Origin: Alphaproteobacteria bacterium | Lineage (GTDB): Bacteria > Pseudomonadota > Alphaproteobacteria > ATCC43930 > CGMCC-115725 | Assembly (NCBI GenBank): GCA_005888425.1 | Contig: VAZF01000235.1 | Coordinates: 1 to 5,924 of the forward strand | DNA: 5,924 bases | Direction of reading: 5' to 3' | Shown here: positions 1 through 5,711 of the stretch, piece by piece | How the letters are laid out: every line of letters begins with the position of its first letter | How positions within the stretch are numbered: position 1 is the first letter of the stretch | The notes under the pieces: generated by a model | Told to the model about the DNA's origin: nothing | The model's input: only the letters and a program-made list of their open reading frames with translations | Databases searched by the model: none | Made by a program: the position numbers and the translations under genes

Positions 1-1458
1 CAGGCCGAGGCCGGTGCCGTCATGCTTGCGTGTCCAGGCGCTGGCGACCTGTCCGAAGCGGGTCATCGCCAGCGTGACCTCGTCGGGGTCCATGCCGATG
101 CCGTGATCGATGACGTCGACCACCACCGCGCCGGATTGATTGCGCAAGACGATCGCGACCTCGCTGCCGGGGTGGCTGAACTTGACCGCGTTGATCAGCA
201 GATTGAGCACGATCTGCTTGACCTTCCGCGCATCGGCCCGCAACGCCGGGATCGTGCCCTCGTAGCGCAGCGCGACGCGGATCTCGCTCGCCCGCGCCTT
301 GGCGTCGGCAAGCTGCAGCAGGTCTTCCATGAGTCTCGGAACATCGATGACCTCCTCGACCAGGTCGAGCTTGCCGGCTTCGAGTTTCGACAGATCGAGG
401 ATGTCGTTGATGATGCCGAGCAGATGCTCGGCGCTGACCAGAATGTCGTGCGCATAGCCGATGTATTTCGGCGTGCCGATCGGCCCCAGCATCTCGCCGG
501 CGATGACTTGCGAAAAGCCGATGATCGCGTTGAGCGGCGTCCGCGTCTCATGGCTCATATTGGCGAGGAATTCGGTCTTGCTGCGGTTGGCGAGCTCTGC
601 CTGTTCCTTTGCGGCGAGCAAGTCGCGCTCGGCGCCCTTGCGCTCGGTAATGTCGAGCCACACCGTGACGACCATCGAATCCTCGCCGTCGTCGCCGTGG
701 AACACCGATTTGGTCGCCAGCAGCACGCAAGGCTCGCCGTCGCGGTCGACAATCTCGTCTTCCGTCGAGAGCGGCGCCGGCCGGCCGGCAAGCAGCAGCG
801 GATCGATCTCCATGAGGCTGCGCGCAATGGGGCCGCCATGCGCCTCCAGCGGGGTCTTGCCGATCAAGCGACTCGCCCGCACCCCGACAAACGAGGCGAA
901 CTGGCGATTGACCAGGACGTAGCGCCCATCCTCGCCGGTCACGCAGATCATGCGCGGAATGGCGTCGATGATGCGCAACAGCATCTCGTGCGCTTGGCGC
1001 AGGCCATCCTGGCGCCGCTCGCCGTCCGCGCGCCCGGGATCCGAGCGCACCTGTTCCGGAGCGCCGCGCGGGCGGGCGCGCTGCGAGCGCAACAGGCTGC
1101 GGACCCGCAGCCGGAAGTCGCGGTGGTTGATCGGCAGCAACAGATGGTCGGCGGCACCGGCATCGCGCGCGCGTTCGAGGCAATCGAGATCCTCATCGGC
1201 GCCGATGACCATGACCGGAACCTCGGCACAGGCTTCGAGCCGGCGCAGCCGATGGATCAATGCGGAGGCTTCGCCCTGCGCCGTCGCGGCGGCGAGCACG
1301 AGGAGCCCGGGCGGATTGGCGCGGCAGAACGACAGCGCGGCCTCGGCGTCGCCGAACCCCTTGGCGGCGGTCCAGCCGCCAACCGAATTGGCGAGCCGTT
1401 CGAGGATCTTCAGTTGGGTGGCGCTGTCATCGATGATGACCACCGGCTCAGACGACAC
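1..1458 (-). CDS. Hybrid-type sensor histidine kinase (receiver-like, PAS, HisKA, HATPase), 3' end outside window
   Basis: This gene is read from the complement; 486 codons are present and the C-terminus lies beyond position 1. Domains in order: residues 5-125 are receiver-like (VVIIDDSATQLKIL with D10/D11); about 155-275 are a PAS domain ending in a PAC-like WLDITERK; about 275-297 are a helical linker; HisKA has the H-box NMSHETRTPLN with phospho-His H303 and the E304-x-x-T307 phosphatase-type motif; the ATPase domain has N-box NLLINAVKFS (N423), G1 box DHGIGM (D451), F-box TRFGQ and the start of the G2 box GTGLGL at the window edge. There is no membrane segment or signal peptide in the visible part, so a soluble cytoplasmic sensor is likely. 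The receiver-like domain has Ala (A56) where the phospho-acceptor Asp is expected and Leu (L108) in place of the conserved Lys. The start is GTG at 1458-1456, preceded by GGGGA 6 nt upstream; an in-frame TAA lies 12 codons further up and there is no ATG between. The kinase call is firm. The signal sensed and the partner regulator are unknown. Confidence 0.93.
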   Translation of the reverse strand, partial: MSSEPVVIIDDSATQLKILERLANSVGGWTAAKGFGDAEAALSFCRANPPGLLVLAAATAQGEASALIHRLRRLEACAEVPVMVIGADEDLDCLERARDAGAADHLLLPINHRDFRLRVRSLLRSQRARPRGAPEQVRSDPGRADGERRQDGLRQAHEMLLRIIDAIPRMICVTGEDGRYVLVNRQFASFVGVRASRLIGKTPLEAHGGPIARSLMEIDPLLLAGRPAPLSTEDEIVDRDGEPCVLLATKSVFHGDDGEDSMVVTVWLDITERKGAERDLLAAKEQAELANRSKTEFLANMSHETRTPLNAIIGFSQVIAGEMLGPIGTPKYIGYAHDILVSAEHLLGIINDILDLSKLEAGKLDLVEEVIDVPRLMEDLLQLADAKARASEIRVALRYEGTIPALRADARKVKQIVLNLLINAVKFSHPGSEVAIVLRNQSGAVVVDVIDHGIGMDPDEVTLAMTRFGQVASAWTRKHDGTGLGL

Positions 1459-1464
1459 GGGCGA

Positions 1465-1469
1465 TCCCC
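1465..1469 (-). promoter_or_regulatory. Shine-Dalgarno of the histidine kinase gene
   Basis: GGGGA on the minus strand lies 6 nt before the GTG at 1458. It supports this non-ATG start, because the reading frame upstream has only 12 codons before an in-frame stop and no ATG. Confidence 0.5.
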
Positions 1470-1491
1470 AAGGATTGCGGCGTTGCTTGCA

Positions 1492-1524
1492 ATTTTAGAC
1501 AAGCCGAATGAAGCGCAATATCAA
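1492..1524 (-). promoter_or_regulatory. Possible promoter of the histidine kinase gene
   Basis: On the minus strand TTGATA (1524-1519) is a fair -35 box. With a 17-nt spacer the -10 would be TGTCTA (1501-1496), a poor match. The better-looking TAAAAT (1497-1492) lies 21 nt away, which is too far. This is the only AT-rich patch directly upstream of the kinase start, so it is a weak candidate based on position and partial consensus. Confidence 0.2.
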
Positions 1525-1592
1525 GTGTGTCCACAGCCCAAAAAAGGACAGAAATCACAACGGGTTGTATGGAGCCAAGGACAGGGGTTGGG

Positions 1593-1620
1593 TTGGCACA
1601 GCCGCTCGGCGCGCTACAAT
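1593..1620 (+). promoter_or_regulatory. Sigma70-like promoter of the catabolic operon
   Basis: TTGGCA (1593-1598) and TACAAT (1615-1620) each match the housekeeping consensus at five of six positions and are separated by 16 nt. Transcription would start near 1627, leaving a leader of about 158 nt before the crotonase ATG. The position upstream of a rightward operon supports the call. A promoter for a different sigma factor cannot be excluded. Confidence 0.55.
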
Positions 1621-1644
1621 GATTCGGCGCCGGCCGTTCAGCCG

Positions 1645-1670
1645 CGGCAAAACACGACCGTATTTTTCCG
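1645..1670. promoter_or_regulatory. Candidate operator: imperfect palindrome in the operon leader
   Basis: CGGCAAAACACG (1645-1656) and CGTATTTTTCCG (1659-1670) are inverted copies matching at 10 of 12 positions around a 2-nt centre. The size and symmetry are typical of sites bound by dimeric regulators such as TetR or GntR family members. It lies about 20-45 nt downstream of the predicted transcription start, where a bound repressor would block elongation. GCAAAA from the left arm recurs at 1670-1675. No regulator gene is in the window, so binding is inferred from symmetry only. Confidence 0.35.
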
Positions 1671-1772
1671 CAAAATCCGGTGCGAGAACGTGGTGAAAAA
1701 AGCGCGACGGCGGAGGTCCCCGAAACATCGAAGCTCGGAGCGCGTCGGTGTATGGTGCCGGGGCTGACGAGC

Positions 1773-1777
1773 AGGAG
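1773..1777 (+). promoter_or_regulatory. Shine-Dalgarno that sets the crotonase start
   Basis: AGGAG lies 7 nt before the ATG at 1785. The same frame stays open upstream to possible starts at 1680 and 1752, but those would add residues that do not resemble a crotonase N-terminus. This site therefore decides in favour of 1785. Confidence 0.75.
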
Positions 1778-1784
1778 CATCCGA

Positions 1785-2579
1785 ATGGACCGCAGCTACG
1801 AGACGCTCCAGGTTGAGGACAAGGGCGACGGCCTCGTCCTGCTGATTCTGAACCGGCCGCAGGTCGCCAATGCGATGAACACGCAGATGGGACGCGACCT
1901 CCTGGATTTCTTCGATGCGGTCAATGGCGACCCGCTCGCCTATCGCTGCATCGTCATGACCGGCGCCGGCGACAAGGCATTCTGCGCCGGCGGCGACCTC
2001 AAGGAACGCCTCGGCATGACCGACGAAACGTGGCAGGTGCAGCATCTCCTGTTCGAACGCGCGATCCGCGCCTTTAGCGGCTCTCCGGTGCCGGTCATCG
2101 GCGCGATCAACGGCGCCGCTTATGCCGGCGGCTGCGAATTGGCGTTGTGCTGCGATTTCCTCTATGCCGCCGAGACCGCGCGCTTTGCGCTGACCGAGGT
2201 GACCCTCGGCATCATGCCCGGCGCCGGCGGCACCCAGAACCTGCCGCGCGCGGTCGGCGAGCGGCGCGCCAAGGAGATTATCCTGACCGGCCGACCGTTT
2301 TCGGCGCAGGAGGCGTATGATTGGGGCCTGGTCAACCGGCTGTGCCCGCCCGACACGCTGCTCGATGCGACGATGGAGACGGCGCGCCGCATCGCCGATA
2401 ACGCGCCAATTTCGGTGCGCCAGGCCAAGCATGCGATCCATTACGGGCTGCAGATGGATCTCGCGAGCGGCATGATGTTCGAGATCGAGGCGTACAACCG
2501 CATGGTCCCGACCGAGGACCGCCGCGAGGGCATCGCCTCGTTCAACGAAAAGCGCAAGCCGCGCTTCAAGGGACGGTAG
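1785..2579 (+). CDS. Enoyl-CoA hydratase/isomerase family protein (crotonase)
   Basis: This 264-residue protein has the normal length for a single-domain crotonase. Members hydrate 2-enoyl-CoA thioesters, or isomerise or cleave related CoA esters, in the cytoplasm, using an oxyanion hole to hold the thioester carbonyl. Visible signatures are the N-terminal strand LLILNRPQVANAMN, the first oxyanion-hole motif AFCAGGDLKE (residues 65-74, A68), the second motif NGAAYAGGCELAL (109-121, G115), and LTEVTLGIMPGAGGTQ (136-151). E118 and E138 align with the two catalytic glutamates of rat mitochondrial crotonase (E144, E164), so hydratase chemistry is plausible. The C-terminus ends in the usual TEDRREGIASFNEKRKPRF pattern. 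It is the first gene of the operon: ATG at 1785 with AGGAG 7 nt upstream, followed 13 nt after the stop by the EthD-like gene. Family assignment is firm. The substrate is unknown, and methylglutaconyl-CoA hydratase-like or other subfamilies remain possible. Confidence 0.93.
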   Translation: MDRSYETLQVEDKGDGLVLLILNRPQVANAMNTQMGRDLLDFFDAVNGDPLAYRCIVMTGAGDKAFCAGGDLKERLGMTDETWQVQHLLFERAIRAFSGSPVPVIGAINGAAYAGGCELALCCDFLYAAETARFALTEVTLGIMPGAGGTQNLPRAVGERRAKEIILTGRPFSAQEAYDWGLVNRLCPPDTLLDATMETARRIADNAPISVRQAKHAIHYGLQMDLASGMMFEIEAYNRMVPTEDRREGIASFNEKRKPRFKGR

Positions 2580-2592
2580 AAGGGAGCGAGCA

Positions 2593-2904
2593 GTGATAAA
2601 GGTCAGCGTGCTGTATCCGAACCGGCCGGGCGCCAAATTCGATATGAAATACTACTGCGAGAAGCACATCCCGATGGTGCAACAGAAGCTTGGATCGACA
2701 TGCAAGCGGATGGCCGTCGAACAGGGAATTGCCGGCATGGCGCCGGGAGCGCCGGCGGCATTCGTTGCGATGGGCCACATCTATTGCGAGTCGGCCGAGG
2801 CGTTTCAGGCTGCGTTTGCGCCGCATGCGCAGGGCATCATGGGCGACATCCCGAACTACACCGACATCGAGCCCACAATCCAAATCAGCGAAGTGAAGAT
2901 CTAA
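2593..2904 (+). CDS. EthD-family small protein
   Basis: This 103-residue protein has the EthD pattern: a first strand MIKVSVLYPNRPG, a helix with the conserved YYCEKHIPMVQQKLG (residues 20-34, H25-x-P27), then a strand AAFVAMGHIYCES and a helix EAFQAAFAPHAQGIMGDIPNYTD. The family adopts a ferredoxin-like dimeric alpha/beta barrel. Its founder, EthD of Rhodococcus, is needed for ether-oxidising P450 activity, but the chemistry of most members is unknown, and they often sit in catabolic operons. There is no signal peptide or membrane segment. The start is GTG at 2593 with AGGGAG 6 nt upstream. The stop is 3 nt before the next gene, so translation is probably coupled to the MmgE/PrpD gene. Family call is good; function is open. 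Confidence 0.85.
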   Translation: MIKVSVLYPNRPGAKFDMKYYCEKHIPMVQQKLGSTCKRMAVEQGIAGMAPGAPAAFVAMGHIYCESAEAFQAAFAPHAQGIMGDIPNYTDIEPTIQISEVKI

Positions 2905-2907
2905 CCG

Positions 2908-4278
2908 ATGGATACTCATATTTCAGACCCGGTGGTCGCGACGAAGCTCACACGAACCCTCGCCGCGCAGGCGAGCGCGGTGACCTACGAGGCGTTGCCC
3001 GAGCCGGTGCGCGAATTGGCGCGGCAATGCGTGCTCGATTATTACGGCGTCGCGCTCGCCGGGGCGGACGACCCGCTCGCGACGATTCTGGTCGACGAAT
3101 TGGCCGAAGCCGGCGGCGCGGCGCAGGCCAGCATCATCGGCCACCGGGTGAAGCTTCCCGCCCTCTCGGCCGCGCTCGTCAATGGAGCGATCGGCCATGC
3201 GCTCGATTATGACGACGTCAATCTCGCAATGCCGGGGCATCCCTCGGTCGCGATCCTGCCGGGCCTGATCGCCCTGGCCGAGCAGCGCAACAGCACGGGC
3301 CGCGAGGTCGTCGCCGCTTTTGTCGCCGGCTACGAGACGGCGTGCCGCATTGGCATGGCCCTGCGGCCCGGCCATTACGACCGCGGCTTTCACGCGACGG
3401 GCACCGTGGGCGCGTTCGGCGCCGCTGCCGCCTGCGCGCATCTGCTTGGGCTCGATGCCGAAGCGATGGCGCGCGCGCTCGGCATCGCCGGCACTCAGGC
3501 GGCCGGGCTCAAATCGCAATTCGGCACGATGTGCAAGCCGTTCCATGCGGGGAAGGCGTCGCAGAGCGGGTTGCTGGCGGCCCGTCTAGCGGCGCGCGGC
3601 TTTTCGAGCCGGCCCGATCTCGTCGAATGCGAGCAGGGCTTCGCGCTGACGCACGCCCCCGATTTCGATGGGCAGGCCGCGCTCGCAGCGCCGGCGAGCG
3701 GGTTTCACATCTTCGCGAATCTGTTCAAGTACCACGCTGCCTGCTACCTGACGCACGGGCCGATCGAATCCGCCCGCGCGCTCCGCGAGCGGCACGGCGT
3801 CAAGCCGGAGCAGATCGCGCGCATGACGCTGTCGCTCGATAAGAGCTGCGAGCGGGTGTGCAACATCCCGGCGCCGACCGACGGGCTCGAAGCCAAGTTC
3901 AGCCTGCGCCAGACCGTCGCGATGGCATTGTCGGGTGTCGATACGGCAAGCCTCGCGGCCTACAGCAGTGAGACGGCAACCGATCCGGCGCTCGTGCGGT
4001 TGCGCGACAAGCTCGCGCTCGATTTCCGCCAGGGCTGGCCGCAAGCTAAGGGCGAACTTGAGGTGACACTCGGCGATGGCCGCGTGCTACGGGCGAGCCA
4101 CGATGCGGGGATCCCAAGCAGCGACATCGCCGGTCAGCGCGAGCGGCTCGTCGCCAAATTCGGTGCGCTCGCGGAGCCGGTGCTCGGCGCCGCGCGTGCC
4201 CGCGAATTGCGCGCGGCGATCCTCGGCCTCGACAGGCTCGCGGATGTCGGTGCGCTCACAACACTGGCCGCTCTTTAA
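2908..4278 (+). CDS. MmgE/PrpD family protein, copy 1
   Basis: At 456 residues this is a full-length MmgE/PrpD protein, the family of 2-methylcitrate dehydratase (PrpD) and cis-aconitate decarboxylase. Visible motifs are LDYYGVALAG (43-52), GHALDYDDVNLAMPGHPS (96-113), GFHATGTVGAFGAAAA (160-175), GTMCKPFHAGKAS (206-218), FKYHAACYLTHG (273-284) and EAKFSLRQTVAMAL (328-341). Compared with cis-aconitate decarboxylase, the likely active-site Asp (D100), His of HPS (H111), His of FHATGT (H162) and Lys of KPFHAGK (K210) are all kept. The DDT segment reads DDV, a Thr-to-Val change. An active (de)hydratase, decarboxylase or isomerase on a carboxylic acid is therefore likely, but the substrate cannot be read. 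The N-terminal part is the helical domain and residues from about 275 the smaller lid domain. The ATG lies 3 nt after the EthD stop with no strong Shine-Dalgarno, so coupling is likely. The stop codon shares the A-run that leads into the inverted repeat at 4279. Confidence 0.92.
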   Translation: MDTHISDPVVATKLTRTLAAQASAVTYEALPEPVRELARQCVLDYYGVALAGADDPLATILVDELAEAGGAAQASIIGHRVKLPALSAALVNGAIGHALDYDDVNLAMPGHPSVAILPGLIALAEQRNSTGREVVAAFVAGYETACRIGMALRPGHYDRGFHATGTVGAFGAAAACAHLLGLDAEAMARALGIAGTQAAGLKSQFGTMCKPFHAGKASQSGLLAARLAARGFSSRPDLVECEQGFALTHAPDFDGQAALAAPASGFHIFANLFKYHAACYLTHGPIESARALRERHGVKPEQIARMTLSLDKSCERVCNIPAPTDGLEAKFSLRQTVAMALSGVDTASLAAYSSETATDPALVRLRDKLALDFRQGWPQAKGELEVTLGDGRVLRASHDAGIPSSDIAGQRERLVAKFGALAEPVLGAARARELRAAILGLDRLADVGALTTLAAL

Positions 4279-4368
4279 AAACCGTCGTCCCGGCGAGAGC
4301 CGGGACCCACCCTTCAGCTTCTGAGCAGGCGGATAAGTGGGTCCCGGCTTTCGCCGGGACGACGGTTT
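4279..4368. repeat. REP/MITE-like long inverted repeat between the two MmgE/PrpD genes
   Basis: The left arm (4279-4310, beginning AAACCGTCGTCCCGGCG) and right arm (4337-4368, ending CGCCGGGACGACGGTTT) are 32 nt each and pair at 31 of 32 positions around a 26-nt loop. Each arm also contains its own small hairpin, CCCGGC-GAGA-GCCGGG on the left and CCCGGC-TTTC-GCCGGG on the right. The sequence style matches the dispersed CGTCGTCCCGGCGAAAGCC family I associate with many alphaproteobacterial genomes (recall, not searched). It has no coding potential of its own. In RNA it would form a very stable stem directly behind the copy 1 stop codon, so it could act as a transcription attenuator, an mRNA 3'-end stabiliser, or both. 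There is no U-tract beyond TTT, so it is not a classical terminator. Confidence 0.85.
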
Positions 4369-4382
4369 GGGATTGCGATTGG

Positions 4383-5711
4383 GTGGATGATCCTGTCGCC
4401 GACAGAATCGTTACGCATCTCACACGGATTGCCGCTGGTGAGGTGCCCGAGGCAGCGCATGCCGCGGCCAAGACGTTTGTCGCCGACACGCTTGGGGTCG
4501 GGATTGCCGGCGTCGCCGCACCATGGCGGCATGCGGTGCTCGACATGGCCGGTATATCCGGCGGCGCTGCCGAGGCGACGGTCTGGGGCAGCGGCGAGAA
4601 GCTGCCGCTCGCCCAAGCCGCGATGGTCAACGCCTATCAGATCCATTCGCAGGAATTCGATTGCGTGCATGAAGGCGCGGTCGTGCACCCGATGGCCGCG
4701 ATCTTGCCGTGCCTCCTGGGCTGGGCCGAGCGCGAGGGCGGTGTTTCCGGCGAGGGGCTGATCCGAGCGATTATTGCCGGCGTCGATGTCGCGGTGAACC
4801 TCGGCCTCTCGTCCCGCGCGCCGATGCGCTTTTTCCGGCCGGCCAATTGCGGCGGCTTTGGCGCGACCGCCGCTCTCGCGCTATTCGCCGGCCTCGACGA
4901 GACGCAGACCCGCGATGCACTCGGCATCTATTACGGACAATGCGCCGGCACGATGCAGGCGCACGTCGAAGCGAGCCCACAACTGGCGATGCAGATGGGC
5001 TTTGCAGCGCGCGCCGCGGTGACCGCGATCGAATTGGCGCGGCGCGGCATGCCCGGCCCCCGCGCGCCGATTTCGGGGCAATTCGGCTATTTCGCGCTGT
5101 TCGACGGCGCAGCCGATCCGGCGCCCTTCGACGAACTCGGGCGGATCTGGCGGATTTCCGAGTTGAGCCACAAGCCGTGGCCCTCCGGCCGCGCGACGCA
5201 TGGCGGGCTCGACGGCCTGCAGCGCCTCATTGCGGCGCATGGGATCACGCCCGATCAGGTCGCGGCCGGACGTTTCCTCGTGCCGGCGCTCACATATCGG
5301 CTCGTCGGCCGCCCGCCGGATGAAGAGATGACCGTGGCCTATGCCCGGCTGTGCCTTCCGTATGTCGGCGCCGTGTGCCTCCGGCGTGGGGCGGTCGGTC
5401 TCGGTGATTTCTCCCCAGAGGCGCTCGGCGACCCCGACACGCTCGCCCTCGCCCGCCGCCTGTGGGTTATTGCCGACGACAACCCCGACCTAAACGCGCT
5501 GCATCCCGTCCGCGTCGAGCTTGATCTTGCGGATGGCCGCACGCTCGCATGCAACGTTGCCGAGGTGCTCGGCAGCCCGGCGCGCCCGCTCTCACTCGAT
5601 GCTGCGCGCGCCAAATTCACCGCCTGCAGCGCCCCGGCGGCGCTGTGGGACGCAGGGATGTCACTGGAGACGCTCGGAGACGCCGCGGCATTGGCGCGGG
5701 CAGCGGCCTAA
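4383..5711 (+). CDS. MmgE/PrpD family protein, copy 2 (divergent active site)
   Basis: The 442-residue product has the MmgE/PrpD layout: an N-terminal helical segment with VADTLGVGIAG (33-43), VWGSGEKLPLAQAAMVNAYQ (67-86), the core region up to about 260, and the lid domain with LSHKPWPSGRATHGG (261-275). It is clearly different from copy 1. The DYDD-V-N..HPS region reads EFDCVH...VHPM (E91, D93, H96, H102), the FHATGT segment reads FRPANC, and the KPFHAGK segment has no Lys (about 198-204). It may use another substrate, lack activity, or pair with copy 1. The start is GTG at 4383; the only Shine-Dalgarno candidate, GGGA at 4369-4372, is poor and sits right beside the repeat. The upstream frame is open but has no better start, and the N-terminus matches the family from the GTG onward. 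It is separated from copy 1 by the repeat, so its expression may be uncoupled from the first three genes. Confidence 0.87.
   Translation: MDDPVADRIVTHLTRIAAGEVPEAAHAAAKTFVADTLGVGIAGVAAPWRHAVLDMAGISGGAAEATVWGSGEKLPLAQAAMVNAYQIHSQEFDCVHEGAVVHPMAAILPCLLGWAEREGGVSGEGLIRAIIAGVDVAVNLGLSSRAPMRFFRPANCGGFGATAALALFAGLDETQTRDALGIYYGQCAGTMQAHVEASPQLAMQMGFAARAAVTAIELARRGMPGPRAPISGQFGYFALFDGAADPAPFDELGRIWRISELSHKPWPSGRATHGGLDGLQRLIAAHGITPDQVAAGRFLVPALTYRLVGRPPDEEMTVAYARLCLPYVGAVCLRRGAVGLGDFSPEALGDPDTLALARRLWVIADDNPDLNALHPVRVELDLADGRTLACNVAEVLGSPARPLSLDAARAKFTACSAPAALWDAGMSLETLGDAAALARAAA

Larger units (their letters stand above)
1459..1784. other. Divergent intergenic region between kinase and catabolic operon
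   Basis: The 326 nt between the two divergent start codons hold no convincing gene. The frames that stay open across it are extensions or antisense shadows of the flanking genes. It contains a weak leftward and a good rightward promoter, a short palindrome ACAAC-GG-GTTGT at 1557-1568, the 8-nt word AAGGACAG twice (1544-1551 and 1577-1584, 33 nt apart), and an imperfect 26-nt palindrome at 1645-1670. It has more A/T runs than the surrounding coding sequence, as expected for a control region. Confidence 0.7.

Noticed and set aside
548..1183. 211-codon minus-strand frame within the kinase gene
   Set aside because: It is out of frame with the kinase reading frame and is a shadow of it; the same holds for the shorter minus frames at 195-551, 555-839 and 948-1229.
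22..1767. 581-codon open frame on the plus strand
   Set aside because: It is antisense to the histidine kinase, whose motifs (H-box, N-box, G1, F, G2) are unmistakable on the minus strand. Long antisense frames are expected in GC-rich DNA, and its product shows no domain.
1680..1784. N-terminal extension of the crotonase by 35 residues
   Set aside because: The extension is unlike any crotonase N-terminus and lies upstream of a strong Shine-Dalgarno spaced 7 nt from the ATG at 1785.
1638..2636. 332-codon open frame on the minus strand over the crotonase gene
   Set aside because: The plus strand encodes a crotonase with both oxyanion-hole motifs and both catalytic glutamates; the antisense product has no recognisable feature.
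2923..3546. 207-codon minus-strand frame inside MmgE/PrpD copy 1
   Set aside because: Antisense shadow of a strongly supported family member; no domain or ribosome-binding site of note.
4279..4368. Inverted repeat as a rho-independent terminator
   Set aside because: The stem is long and GC-rich, but neither strand has a real U-run after it (TTT only on the plus strand). The size and double-hairpin arms fit a dispersed repeat better, although some attenuation is still possible.
4709..5323. 204-codon alternative plus-strand frame inside MmgE/PrpD copy 2
   Set aside because: Its Arg/Ala-rich composition is typical of frame-shifted GC-rich coding DNA; the overlapping frame has clear family motifs.
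2908..5711. Methylcitrate cycle (prp) operon
   Set aside because: Only PrpD-family members are present, with no citrate synthase-like PrpC or lyase PrpB. A crotonase and an EthD protein do not belong to that cycle.
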